Shown here: in pieces, positions 54,801 through 63,158 of the stretch
Position numbering within the stretch: position 1 is the stretch's first letter
Layout: every line of letters starts with the position of its first letter
Source of the DNA: Sphingomonas insulae
GTDB taxonomy: Bacteria; Pseudomonadota; Alphaproteobacteria; Sphingomonadales; Sphingomonadaceae
NCBI RefSeq assembly: GCF_010450875.1
Contig: NZ_CP048422.1
Span: forward strand, 799,001 to 863,000
DNA: 64,000 nucleotides
Direction of reading: 5' to 3'
Made by a program: the position numbers and the translations under genes
The notes under the pieces: generated by a model
What the model saw: only the letters and a program-made list of their open reading frames with translations
What the model was told of the DNA's origin: nothing
The model's database searches: none

Positions 54801-55574
54801 TCACGCGGCGTCGCCGGCGCGCTGTCGGGCGGCGCGTTCGGTCAGTGTCTTCAGCGTCGCATCGAAACGGCCCTCGCGTTCCGCCTGGCGAAGGAACTGC
54901 ACCTCGTCGACCAAGATTTCGGACGGGGTGGGCGTCTGCGCGAATTGGGCGGCGACGGCGTCGGCGAACGCCTCCAGCGGCATATAGCCCGGCCGGTCCG
55001 CCTGGCCCGGCGTCAGGTCGGTCTGCACGCCCGGCGGCACCAGCTCGATCACCTCCACCTTGTCGGCCAGCTGCGTGCGCAGCGACACGGTATAGGAATG
55101 GATCGCCGCCTTGCTGGCCGAATAGGTCGGCGCCGCGATCATCGGCACATGCGCGAGGCCCGAGGTGACGGTGACGATCGCGGCATCGGGTTGCCGCACC
55201 AGATGGTCGATCAGCGCGTTCGTCAGCCGGATGGGCCCCAGGATGTTGATCGCCACCGTCGTTTCGGCATCGGCGAGGTCGCGGTGGCCGGTCAAATCCT
55301 CGAACGTCATGATACCGGCGTTGTTGAACAGGACGTTGAGGGCCGGGAAGTCGGCGACGATCCGCCCGGCGAAGGCCGCGACCGCCGCGGCATCCTCGAC
55401 GTCGAGCGTCGCGGTGTGGATATTCGCCCGGCCGGCGGCGGCGCGGTCGAGCGCGTCCTGGCGGCGGCCGACGATGATGACGGTATCGCCGCGATCGTGA
55501 AAGCGGTGTGCGAGCGCTTCGCCGATGCCGCTGCCGCCGCCGGTCATCAGGATGGTATTGCCCTTGGTCTTCAT
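54801..55574 (-). CDS. SDR family oxidoreductase (DltE-like)
   Basis: A 257-residue short-chain dehydrogenase converging on the previous one. ILMTGGGSGIGEALAHRFHD is the cofactor motif, VGRRQDAL the NADP loop, VLFNNAGIMTFEDL, and YSASKAAIHSYTVSLRTQL holds the catalytic Tyr/Lys. ELVPPGVQTDLTPG is the segment typical of DltE-like SDRs. The protein extends to a helical C-terminus ending ERAARQRAGDAA. ATG 55574 is chosen; the long upstream frame is antisense to a later gene. Two SDRs and an AraC regulator make a small redox islet, common in sphingomonads as accessory genes. Confidence 0.92.
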   Translation of the reverse strand: MKTKGNTILMTGGGSGIGEALAHRFHDRGDTVIIVGRRQDALDRAAAGRANIHTATLDVEDAAAVAAFAGRIVADFPALNVLFNNAGIMTFEDLTGHRDLADAETTVAINILGPIRLTNALIDHLVRQPDAAIVTVTSGLAHVPMIAAPTYSASKAAIHSYTVSLRTQLADKVEVIELVPPGVQTDLTPGQADRPGYMPLEAFADAVAAQFAQTPTPSEILVDEVQFLRQAEREGRFDATLKTLTERAARQRAGDAA

Positions 55575-55913
55575 GAGGATGGCTCCGAACGATATGGTGA
55601 GGATGCGGGTTGCGGTGGTCGGCGGCGCGCGTGGGCGCGGCCGGTGGACGGGCAGTTGCGGTTCGTCGCGCGTCCGTCCGGCCGTATGCCAGTCGAGGGG
55701 CGTCGGTGCGGGCCTCGTTGGCCGGCGGTATCGTCGCGATCGACCTGCGGCGGCGGCCACACGTGGGACGGTCCGACGGCGTCGCCCAGCGCCTCGATCA
55801 TACCGACGGATACTCCAAACCGGTGGTTCAGGCGGCTCAACGCATCGGGCTTGAACCTTATCCCTGTGCCGATGATTATATCCGACGAGATATAGACATG
55901 GGTGGGCTTGCGG
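55575..55913. other. gene-free spacer upstream of the zinc-finger gene
   Basis: About 280 bp of GC-rich sequence without a protein-like frame, then a local drop in GC (TGATTATATCCGACGAGATA near 55873) that looks like the promoter of the gene at 55914, with possible A/T-rich -10 hexamers. No repeat of the MITE or REP type was found in it. Confidence 0.55.
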
Positions 55914-56414
55914 ATGACGAAGAAGGTCAGGGTGGACATGACCGGCCTGCGGTTCGGGCGACTGGTCGGCGTGGCGTTCGATCACCGCAGCGCCAGCGGC
56001 CACGCCCATTGGCTGTTCCGCTGCGATTGCGGGCGCGAGGTCGTGGCGAAGGGCGGCAACGTGCGGTCCGGTGGCACCGCGAGCTGCGGATGCCTGCATC
56101 GCGAGGTCTGCGCGGCGCGTTTGACCCGGCACGGCCACCGCGCCGACAGGCGGCACGAGCCCACCTACCGGGCGTGGCAGGCGATGCGTCCGGCCGCGGC
56201 GACCGCCATCTGCCCCCGCTGGCGCGACGATTTCGCCGATTTCCTGGCGGACATGGGCGAACGGCCCGCCGGCACCAAGCTGGTCCGTCGCGATGCGGAT
56301 GCGCCGTTCTGCGCGAGCAACTGCCGCTGGGCGGCAGTCGACGATCGTGCGGCACGCGCCGTCCACGGTTGGGCGCGGCGGCGCGGCATGGTGGAGCAGG
56401 GCGTGACCGCGTGA
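55914..56414 (+). CDS. phage-type zinc-ribbon/AP2-like putative DNA-binding protein
   Basis: About 166 residues. The N-terminal unit RFGRLVGVAFDHRSASGHAH then WLFRCDCGREVVAKGGNV and TASCGCLHRE has the C-x-C and C-x-C cysteine spacing of small proteins common in phages next to HNH/AP2 homing-type genes ('..F G R L .. W .. C D C G ... S C G C L'). The rest is Arg/Ala-rich with a second Trp/Cys area (FCASNCRWAAV). No integrase, HNH motif or other phage gene is nearby, so it is a solitary, probably acquired, gene. Function inferred only by resemblance; DNA binding is likely. Start ATG 55914; ATG 55902 is in frame. Confidence 0.65.
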   Translation: MTKKVRVDMTGLRFGRLVGVAFDHRSASGHAHWLFRCDCGREVVAKGGNVRSGGTASCGCLHREVCAARLTRHGHRADRRHEPTYRAWQAMRPAAATAICPRWRDDFADFLADMGERPAGTKLVRRDADAPFCASNCRWAAVDDRAARAVHGWARRRGMVEQGVTA

Positions 56415-56426
56415 GGGCGCGGAGGC

Positions 56427-56526
56427 GCTAGGGTGTATCGACGTTCAGCCTTTGACCTCCCCGGCCTCCGCCGGAAAGCAAGCTGGTCCAAATGCCGTCG
56501 CGCTGTTGAATGTCGATCCGACCTGA
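56427..56526. repeat. MITE-like element, inverted copy
   Basis: In reverse orientation to the 49292 copy: GCTAGGGTGTATCGACGTTC at the left, TGTTGAATGTCGATCCGACC at the right, interior CGGCATTTGGACCAGCTTGC in reverse complement and hairpin CCCCGGCCTCCGCCGG. The left end is the more diverged terminus. Confidence 0.8.
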
Positions 56527-56555
56527 TGCGGATCGGTCGTGGCGGGATGACCGAA

Positions 56556-57164
56556 TCACGCCGCACGATCCGGTGATGCACGGTGCGTGCCGGCGCTGCG
56601 ATGAGCGAAGCATTGCGGTTCATGATCGTCGACCAGCCCGCACGCCTGCATCCAGGCATAGACGATGACTGGCCCGACGAATGTGAAGCCGCGCGCTTTC
56701 AACGCGGCCGACAGCGCCTCCGATGCGGGGGAACGAGTGCGCGGCGCGTCGTCCCCATTCACGATCGGGCGACCGTCGACGAAGCTCCAGCAGAAGGCGG
56801 CGAAATCCTCGCCCGCCGCGCGCATCGCCAGGAAAGCGCGGGCGTTGCCGATCGTCGCCTCGATCTTGGCGCGCGACCGCACGATGCCGGCGTCGGCCAT
56901 CAGCCGGTCGACGTCGCCGGGTCCGAACCGGGCGACGCGGGCCGGATCGAACCCGGCGAAGGCGGCGCGGAACGCGTCGCGCTTGCGCAGGATGGTGATC
57001 CAGGCCAGCCCCGCCTGGAACCCGTCGAGCATCAGCTTTTCCCACAAAGCACGGGCGTCATGCTCGGCGACGCCCCATTCCGCATCGTGATAGGCCGCCA
57101 GCAAAGGATTGCCCTGCGCCCAGCTGCAGCGTGGGCGGTGCTGAACGATCGTCTCTGTGGCCAT
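56556..57164 (-). CDS. tag: DNA-3-methyladenine glycosylase I
   Basis: Base-excision repair enzyme removing 3-methyladenine from alkylated DNA. About 202 residues. The zinc-ligand Cys and the base-pocket residues lie in RPRCSWAQGNPLLAAYHDAE followed by WGV; WEKLMLDGFQAGLAWITILR is the helix-hairpin-helix entry, and GFTFVGPVIVYAWMQACGLV with DDHEPQCF gives the C-terminal zinc ligands. The start ATG 57164 (MATETIVQHRPR) is preferred to 57200. It is divergent from the chemotaxis operon. Confidence 0.94.
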   Translation of the reverse strand: MATETIVQHRPRCSWAQGNPLLAAYHDAEWGVAEHDARALWEKLMLDGFQAGLAWITILRKRDAFRAAFAGFDPARVARFGPGDVDRLMADAGIVRSRAKIEATIGNARAFLAMRAAGEDFAAFCWSFVDGRPIVNGDDAPRTRSPASEALSAALKARGFTFVGPVIVYAWMQACGLVDDHEPQCFAHRSAGTHRASPDRAA

Positions 57165-57200
57165 GCGCGACGATGTAATCCGATCACGGACGATTGCCAT

Positions 57201-57379
57201 CGCCGACCGTTGCGATGGCAGCGGGCGGGGGCATCCGCAACATTCGAAAGCTTATGCTCATTGTGGACATGATTAACTAAAAATTGTCCGTTTTGGTCTT
57301 ACTCGGGTCGTCAGGGGGATCGCCGCGCGGTCCTCAGCCATGGTCGGGATGGTCCGCCATGGCAGCGAAGGATCAGCGG
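57201..57379 (+). promoter_or_regulatory. upstream region of the chemotaxis operon
   Basis: An AT-richer block, with CATGATTAACTAAAAATTGT at 57268, interrupts otherwise GC-rich sequence and is the likely promoter for the chemotaxis operon. A clear sigma-54 (GG-N10-GC) or sigma-28 site could not be made out by eye. The ribosome-binding site GAAGGATC lies just before the ATG at 57380. Confidence 0.4.
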
Positions 57380-58813
57380 ATGTTCTCGTGGTTTGAGAAG
57401 AAGGCGCCAATACGCACGAAGTTCAAGGTGCTCCTGGCCGCCCACGGCACGGTGGCTGCCGCAGGTATCGTCACCACCTATCTGGCCGCGAAGGCCACGC
57501 CGGCCACGGCCGACATCTACATCGCATCTGCCATCGCGCTGTTCGCATGCACCATCGCGATGGTGTTGTTGAGCGGGAGGATGATCAGCAATCCGTACGT
57601 CGCCACCGTGGTTCGGATGGAAGGACTGGCGGCAGGAGACCTGACGAGCGCCATCGCCTTTACCGAATATCGCGATTGCGTCGGCCGGATGGCGCGGGCG
57701 ATGGAGGTGTTCAAGCAGAACGCCGATCAGGTCCAGGCCGCGGCGGAGGCGCAACGATTGGTCGTCGGGGCGCTGGGCGAAGGGCTTACCCGGCTCGCGG
57801 CGCGCGACCTCAGCTATCGCATCGAACAGGCGTTTCCCGCCGATTACGAGCGACTGCGCATCGACTATAATCGCGCGCTGGACGCCGTCGCATCGACGAT
57901 GACCGCGGTGACGGACGCGACCAACGGCATCAACAGCGGCGCGACCGACATCCGCCAGGCGTCCGACGACCTGTCGCAGCGCACGGAACAGCAGGCCGCG
58001 AGCCTGGAGGAGACCGCGGCGGCGATGGACGAGATCACCTCGACCGTACGCCAGACGGCGGCTGGCGCCGTCCGCGCCAACGGCGTGGTCGAGGAAGCGC
58101 GGGTGGAAGCCGAGCGGTCCGGCGACGTCGTTCGCCGCGCCGTGCAGGCGATGGCCGACATCGAGCGCGCTTCGAACGAGATTTCCGAGATCATCTCGGT
58201 CATCGACGGCATCGCGTTCCAGACCAACCTGCTGGCGCTCAACGCCGGTGTCGAGGCGGCACGTGCCGGCGAAGCGGGCCGCGGCTTTGCCGTCGTCGCA
58301 TCCGAGGTCCGCGCCCTGGCGCAGCGGTCCGCCGACGCCGCCAAGGACGTCAAGACCCGCATCACCGCATCGACCCAGCAGGTCGACAACGGCGTGGAAC
58401 TGGTGAGCGAAACCGGCAAGGCGCTGGACCGCATCATCGTCCGCATCGCGGAGATCAACACGCTCGTCGGCCAGATCGCGGTCGCGGCCGAACAGCAGGC
58501 GACCGGCCTGCAACAGGTCAACACGGCGGTCAGCGAGATGGACGGCGTCACCCAGCAGAATGCCGCGATGGTCGAGGAATCGACCGCCGCCGCGCGCAGC
58601 CTGGCGACCGAGGCCGACGAACTGGCCCGCCAGATCGCGCGGTTCCGGATCGATGCGGGCGAAGGTCATGCCGCCGCCGCACCGGCCGCCCGGCCCGTGG
58701 TGCACCAGCTGCAACAGCGTGCGGCCGATGCCGGCCGGCACATCGCCACTCAGCTGCGCCGCAGCGGATCGGCGGCGGTCGCGGTCGACACGGACGACTG
58801 GTCGGAATTCTGA
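57380..58813 (+). CDS. methyl-accepting chemotaxis protein
   Basis: A 477-residue transducer. Two closely spaced membrane helices (about residues 17-60: VLLAAHGTVAAAGIVTTYLA and IASAIALFACTIAMVLL) leave only a tiny periplasmic loop, so there is no external ligand domain. A HAMP-like stretch (NPYVATVVRMEGLAAGDLTS) and the long cytoplasmic coiled coil follow, with the signalling hairpin IDGIAFQTNLLALNAGVEAA. The last five residues, DWSEF, fit the W-x-x-F pentapeptide that tethers CheR/CheB in other MCPs. ATG 57380 (MFSWFEKKAP) has GAAGGATC before it; ATG 57359 is an alternative. First gene of the operon. Confidence 0.92.
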   Translation: MFSWFEKKAPIRTKFKVLLAAHGTVAAAGIVTTYLAAKATPATADIYIASAIALFACTIAMVLLSGRMISNPYVATVVRMEGLAAGDLTSAIAFTEYRDCVGRMARAMEVFKQNADQVQAAAEAQRLVVGALGEGLTRLAARDLSYRIEQAFPADYERLRIDYNRALDAVASTMTAVTDATNGINSGATDIRQASDDLSQRTEQQAASLEETAAAMDEITSTVRQTAAGAVRANGVVEEARVEAERSGDVVRRAVQAMADIERASNEISEIISVIDGIAFQTNLLALNAGVEAARAGEAGRGFAVVASEVRALAQRSADAAKDVKTRITASTQQVDNGVELVSETGKALDRIIVRIAEINTLVGQIAVAAEQQATGLQQVNTAVSEMDGVTQQNAAMVEESTAAARSLATEADELARQIARFRIDAGEGHAAAAPAARPVVHQLQQRAADAGRHIATQLRRSGSAAVAVDTDDWSEF

Positions 58814-58841
58814 TCCAGCCGCTGATCGAAGGAAGACACGC

Positions 58842-59135
58842 ATGCCAGCCCATCCGCTGCCCAATGCCCTCGATACCGGGGCTGCCGGTTCCCTGCGCGA
58901 CACGTTGCTCGGCCGCATCGAGCGGCGCGAAGACCTTCAGTGCGACGGCGTCGAGGTATCGCGGATCGGGCTGGCCTGTCTGCAGGTCCTGGCGTCCGCA
59001 CGGCTGAGCGCGATCGCCCACGGCCTGGGGTTCGGAATCATCAATCCCAGCGAGGCGATGGTCCGCATGATGAACCTCGCCGGGCTGGCCGACGCACTGT
59101 CCCCCGTCGCCGCAACCGCTGCCGCAAAGGCCTGA
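58842..59135 (+). CDS. STAS-domain protein
   Basis: A 97-residue single-domain protein of the STAS (anti-sigma-factor antagonist-like) type: LRDTLLGRIERREDLQCDGV, then the VSRIGLACLQVLASARLSAI segment where the phosphorylatable Ser/Thr of other STAS proteins would be; here the aligned part is VSRIGLACLQ with Ser in 'VSRIG'. Small STAS proteins precede cheA in many alphaproteobacterial chemotaxis operons; their role there is unclear. ATG 58842 follows GGAAG, 28 bases after mcp; cheA starts two bases after its stop. Confidence 0.78.
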   Translation: MPAHPLPNALDTGAAGSLRDTLLGRIERREDLQCDGVEVSRIGLACLQVLASARLSAIAHGLGFGIINPSEAMVRMMNLAGLADALSPVAATAAAKA

Positions 59136-59137
59136 CG

Positions 59138-61285
59138 ATGAACCTCGACGAGATCCAGCAGATCTTCTTTCAGGAATGCGAAGAAGGCCTCGCCATGATG
59201 GAGGCGAGCTTCGCCACCGTCCGCCAGGGCGACGACGACCCCGAGACGATCAACACGATCTTTCGTGCGGTCCATTCGATCAAGGGCGGCGCGGGGGCGT
59301 TCGGGCACGAACGGTTGCAGGCATTCACGCACGAATATGAAACGCTGCTCGACCTCGTCCGCAACAACACGCTGACGTTGTCGTCCGACCTGCTCGGCAC
59401 CATCGTCGGTGCGTTCGACATGCTCGCCGACCATGTCGCGGCCGCCCGCGACCAGGGTGATCCCCCGGCGGACGGTGCGATGCTGGCGCGCCTGGTCGCG
59501 GCGTCGGTGGTGCCGGCTCCGCTGCCGGTTGCCTCCACGGCCACGGCCACGGCCTCGCTCCCGGCGACAGGCCCGGCCGCGAGCGCCGATGGCTTCGACG
59601 ACCTGTTCGCGCTGTGCGACGCGCCCGCGCCGGCGAGGCCGTCGGCGGAGGGCGACTGGCAGGTCACCTTCGTGCCGGGCACCGACGCGCTGGACAATGG
59701 CGGCGACCCGCTGCTGCTGCTGCGCGAACTCGGCATGCTCGATGGCGACGTGCTCGCTGCGGACGTGTCGCGCCTGCCGCTGCTCGACGCCCTCGACCCG
59801 GAACGCGCCTATCTCGGCTGGACGGCGATCGTGCCGGCGGCGGCATCGGATGACGACATCCGCTCGATCTTCGAATTCGTCGGCGCCTGCGAACTGGTCG
59901 TGGAGCGGATCCCGTCAGCCGCAACCCCGCCGATCGACGCGGGCGTCGCAGCGATCGACCTGCTCGACGAGCCCGCGCTGCCCGCCGCCGCCGATCCGAT
60001 CGATCCGCCGGTCGAGGACGACCGTCCCGCCGCGCCCATGGCCACGGGCCAGCCGGTCGACATCGCCGCGCCGCGCGCCGCGGTGTCGGCGCCGGCGCAG
60101 ACGATCCGCGTCGACCTCGACAAGCTCGACCGGCTGGTCAACCTGGTCGGCGAACTGGTCATCACCCAGGCGATGCTGGCGCAGCGCCTGTCCGAACACG
60201 GCATGGCCGGCATCAGCGAACTGACCGACCTCGACCATCTGACGCGCGAATTGCAGGAATCGACGATGGCGATCCGTGCGCAGCCGATGAAGACGGTGTT
60301 CAGCCGCGTGCCGCGCATCATCCGCGAACTGGAGCTGGAAACCGGCAAGCGCGTCCGGCTGGATATCGTCGGCGAGATGACGGAGGTCGACAAGACCGTC
60401 GTCGAGCGGATCGGCGAACCGCTGACCCACCTGATCCGCAACGCCGTCGACCACGGGCTGGAAACGCCGGCCGACCGACTGGCCGCGGGCAAGCCCGAAG
60501 AGGGGGTCGTCACGCTGTCGGCGGTGCACCATTCCGGCCGTATCGTCATCACCGTCGCCGACGACGGCCGCGGCATCGATCGCAAGCGCGTCCGCGCCAA
60601 GGCGATCGAGCGGGGCATCGTCGCCGCCGATGCGATCCTGAGCGACGAGGAGGTCGACAACCTCATCTTTGCACCGGGATTCTCGACCGCGGCGACCGTC
60701 TCCAGCATCTCGGGACGGGGCGTCGGCATGGACGTCGTGCGCAAGAACGTACAGGCGCTGGGCGGCCGGATCGGCATCAGTTCCAATTTCGGCTCAGGCT
60801 CCAGCTTCGCGCTGTCGCTGCCGCTGACGCTGGCGGTGCTCGACGGCATGATCGTCACCGTCGGCGACCAGACCTTCGTCATTCCGCTCGGCCATATCGT
60901 CGAAAGCCTGCGCCCGTCCGACGACGGCGTGAAGGTGCTGGGTCCCAGTGCATCGCTGCTCGACGTGCGGGGTTCGTACGTGCCGGTGCACCGCGTCGCC
61001 GAACAGCTCGGCATCGAGGGCGCGCAGACCGATCCGTCCCGCGCGGTGCTGATCGTGGTCGAATCCGACACCGGCCAGGCCGTGCTGATGGTCGATTCGA
61101 TCCAGGACCAGCGCCAGGTCGTGGTGAAGAGCCTTGAGGCGAATTACGCGGCCATTCCCGGCCTTGCCGGCGCCACCATCCTCGGCGATGGCCGTGTCGC
61201 GCTGATCCTCGACGTCGATGCGCTGATCTCGCGCTGGCGGCGCGACCCGCGGCTCGGTACGGCGCCGCTGGGGATGGCGGCATGA
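59138..61285 (+). CDS. cheA: chemotaxis histidine kinase CheA
   Basis: A 715-residue class II histidine kinase. P1 Hpt with phospho-acceptor H46 in FRAVHSIKGGAGAFGHERLQ; a Pro/Ala-rich linker; a middle region of about residues 160-270, likely a response-regulator-binding domain; P3 dimerisation (LDKLDRLVNLVGELVITQAM); P4 ATPase with N box THLIRNAVDHGLETP, G1 VADDGRGIDRKRVR and G2 SGRGVGMDVVRKN; and P5 CheW-like end (GDQTFVIPLGHIVESLRPSD). It phosphorylates CheY and CheB. The stop overlaps cheR by four bases. No cheW lies between cheA and cheR. Confidence 0.97.
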   Translation: MNLDEIQQIFFQECEEGLAMMEASFATVRQGDDDPETINTIFRAVHSIKGGAGAFGHERLQAFTHEYETLLDLVRNNTLTLSSDLLGTIVGAFDMLADHVAAARDQGDPPADGAMLARLVAASVVPAPLPVASTATATASLPATGPAASADGFDDLFALCDAPAPARPSAEGDWQVTFVPGTDALDNGGDPLLLLRELGMLDGDVLAADVSRLPLLDALDPERAYLGWTAIVPAAASDDDIRSIFEFVGACELVVERIPSAATPPIDAGVAAIDLLDEPALPAAADPIDPPVEDDRPAAPMATGQPVDIAAPRAAVSAPAQTIRVDLDKLDRLVNLVGELVITQAMLAQRLSEHGMAGISELTDLDHLTRELQESTMAIRAQPMKTVFSRVPRIIRELELETGKRVRLDIVGEMTEVDKTVVERIGEPLTHLIRNAVDHGLETPADRLAAGKPEEGVVTLSAVHHSGRIVITVADDGRGIDRKRVRAKAIERGIVAADAILSDEEVDNLIFAPGFSTAATVSSISGRGVGMDVVRKNVQALGGRIGISSNFGSGSSFALSLPLTLAVLDGMIVTVGDQTFVIPLGHIVESLRPSDDGVKVLGPSASLLDVRGSYVPVHRVAEQLGIEGAQTDPSRAVLIVVESDTGQAVLMVDSIQDQRQVVVKSLEANYAAIPGLAGATILGDGRVALILDVDALISRWRRDPRLGTAPLGMAA

Positions 61286-62136
61286 CCGCCGCCGTCGCGC
61301 CGCGCGCCACCGAATTCCGCTTCGATCCCGCCGATCACGCCGCGATCGCCGCCTTCGTCTACGAAACGGCGGGCATCCTGATGCCGCCGGGCAAGATGCA
61401 GCTGGTCTATGGCCGGCTCGCCCCCCGCGTGCGGGCGAGCGGCCTCACCCGCTTCGCCGACTATATCGCGCTCATCGACCGCGACCCGGTCGAACGGACG
61501 CGCGCGATCGATGCGCTGACCACCAACCACACCAGCTTCTTTCGCGAATCGCATCATTTCGACCATTTCCTGGAGCATGCCTGGCCGGCGCTCGACCAAC
61601 GGCTCGGCACTCGCGGCAAGGTGCGGATCTGGTCGGCGGCCTGTTCGAGCGGCGAGGAACCCTATTCGCTGCTGATGGCGATGTTCGGCAAGGAGCGGGG
61701 CAACGGCCAGCGCCTGTCGCGCACCGACCTGCGCATCCTCGCCACCGACCTGTCGACCGAGATCCTGACGGCCGCAAAGGCCGGTCGCTACGCCCTCGAC
61801 ACCGCGTCGGGCGTGCCGACCACGCTGCGCGAAACCTGGATGACGCGCGACGGCGATGCCGCACAGGTGCATCCGCTGGTCCGCGAGCGTGTCGCCTTCC
61901 GCAAGCTCAACCTGCTGGAAGACTGGCCGATGCGCGGTCGATTCGACGCGATCTTCTGCCGCAACGTCATGATCTACTTCGACGAACCGACCAAGGAGCG
62001 GTTGCAGACCCGGCTTGCCGAACGCCTCGCCCCCGGTGGGTTCCTGTACATCGGCCATTCCGAACGGCTGTCGGCCTCGGTCGCGCCGGGCTTCACCTGC
62101 GTCGGTCGCACCACCTTCCAGAAGGTGGCGGCATGA
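61282..62136 (+). CDS. cheR: chemotaxis protein methyltransferase CheR
   Basis: A 284-residue SAM-dependent glutamate methyltransferase that adds methyl groups to MCPs for adaptation. The N-terminal helical part ends TTNHTSFFRESHHFDHFLEH, followed by RIWSAACSSGEEPYSLLMAM (SAM motif), ILATDLSTEILTAAKAGRYA, FDAIFCRNVMIYFDEPTKER and PGGFLYIGHSERLS. There is no C-terminal TPR extension. It is coupled to cheA upstream and cheB downstream by ATGA overlaps. Confidence 0.96.
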   Translation: MTAAVAPRATEFRFDPADHAAIAAFVYETAGILMPPGKMQLVYGRLAPRVRASGLTRFADYIALIDRDPVERTRAIDALTTNHTSFFRESHHFDHFLEHAWPALDQRLGTRGKVRIWSAACSSGEEPYSLLMAMFGKERGNGQRLSRTDLRILATDLSTEILTAAKAGRYALDTASGVPTTLRETWMTRDGDAAQVHPLVRERVAFRKLNLLEDWPMRGRFDAIFCRNVMIYFDEPTKERLQTRLAERLAPGGFLYIGHSERLSASVAPGFTCVGRTTFQKVAA

Positions 62137-63158
62137 CCGGGGGCAGCCCCGTCCGCGTGCTGGTGGTCGATGATTCCGCCACGATGCGCGCGATGGTGTC
62201 GCATGCCTTGTCGCGCGACCCCGATATCGCGATCGTCGGCACCGCGGATGGCCCGAACGCCGCGCGCGAGATGATCAAGGCGCTCGACCCCGACGTGCTG
62301 ACGCTCGATATCGAGATGCCGGACCGCAACGGGCTCGACTTCCTCGACAAGATCATGCGCCTGCGGCCGATGCCGGTGGTGATGCTGTCGACGCTGACCG
62401 GCCGCGGCGCGGATGCCTCGATCAGGGCGCTCGAACTCGGTGCGTTCGATTGCTACGAAAAGCCGCGACAGCTGCATGACGGCGCGTTCGGCGAGGGCCT
62501 CGCACGGCTGGTGAAGGCCGCCGCCAGAAGCCGTGTGCGGCCGCGCGCCATCGCGCCCAAGCCCGCCACCGGCGACTTCGTCCCGCGCGCGGATGCGATG
62601 ATCGCGATCGGATCGTCGACCGGCGGGGTCGAGGCGCTGATCGAACTGCTGTCCGGCTTTCCGGCCAATTGCCCGCCGACGGTGATCGTCCAGCATATGC
62701 CCGAAAGCTATGTGCCGACCTTTGCCGCCCGGCTGGATCGCCTGTCCGCGCCGCAGGTCAGCGTCGCGCGAACGGGTGCACCGCTACAGGCCGGCCACGT
62801 CTATGTCGCGCCGGGCGGATCGCATCACACCGAAATCACCGGCAACGCGCTGCGGCGCTGCCGGCTGGTCGCGGACGACAAGATGAGCGGCCATCGACCC
62901 TCGGTCGACCGGCTGTTCCTGTCGGTCGCCCGCTGGGCCGGCGCATCGGCGGTCGGCGCGATCCTCACCGGCATGGGCGCGGATGGCGCCGAAGGACTGA
63001 AGAGCATGAAGGACAATGGAGCGATGACCATCGGTCAGGACGAGGACAGCTGCGTCGTCTACGGCATGCCGGCCGCCGCACGGCAGATCGGCGCGGTGAC
63101 GGTGCAACTGCCCTTGTCGCGGATCGCCGCGCGCCTGCTCGCCGGGTGCCGGGCGTGA
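62133..63158 (+). CDS. cheB: chemotaxis response regulator / protein-glutamate methylesterase CheB
   Basis: A 341-residue protein with an N-terminal receiver domain (acidic pair in RVLVVDDSATMRAM, phospho-acceptor D59 in LTLDIEMPDRNG) and a C-terminal esterase domain. The catalytic triad is visible as Ser in AIGSSTGGVEALIELL, His in TVIVQHMPESYVPTFA and Asp in GAILTGMGADGAEGLKSMKD. It removes MCP methyl groups when phosphorylated by CheA. It overlaps cheR and cheD by four bases on either side. Confidence 0.97.
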   Translation: MTGGSPVRVLVVDDSATMRAMVSHALSRDPDIAIVGTADGPNAAREMIKALDPDVLTLDIEMPDRNGLDFLDKIMRLRPMPVVMLSTLTGRGADASIRALELGAFDCYEKPRQLHDGAFGEGLARLVKAAARSRVRPRAIAPKPATGDFVPRADAMIAIGSSTGGVEALIELLSGFPANCPPTVIVQHMPESYVPTFAARLDRLSAPQVSVARTGAPLQAGHVYVAPGGSHHTEITGNALRRCRLVADDKMSGHRPSVDRLFLSVARWAGASAVGAILTGMGADGAEGLKSMKDNGAMTIGQDEDSCVVYGMPAAARQIGAVTVQLPLSRIAARLLAGCRA

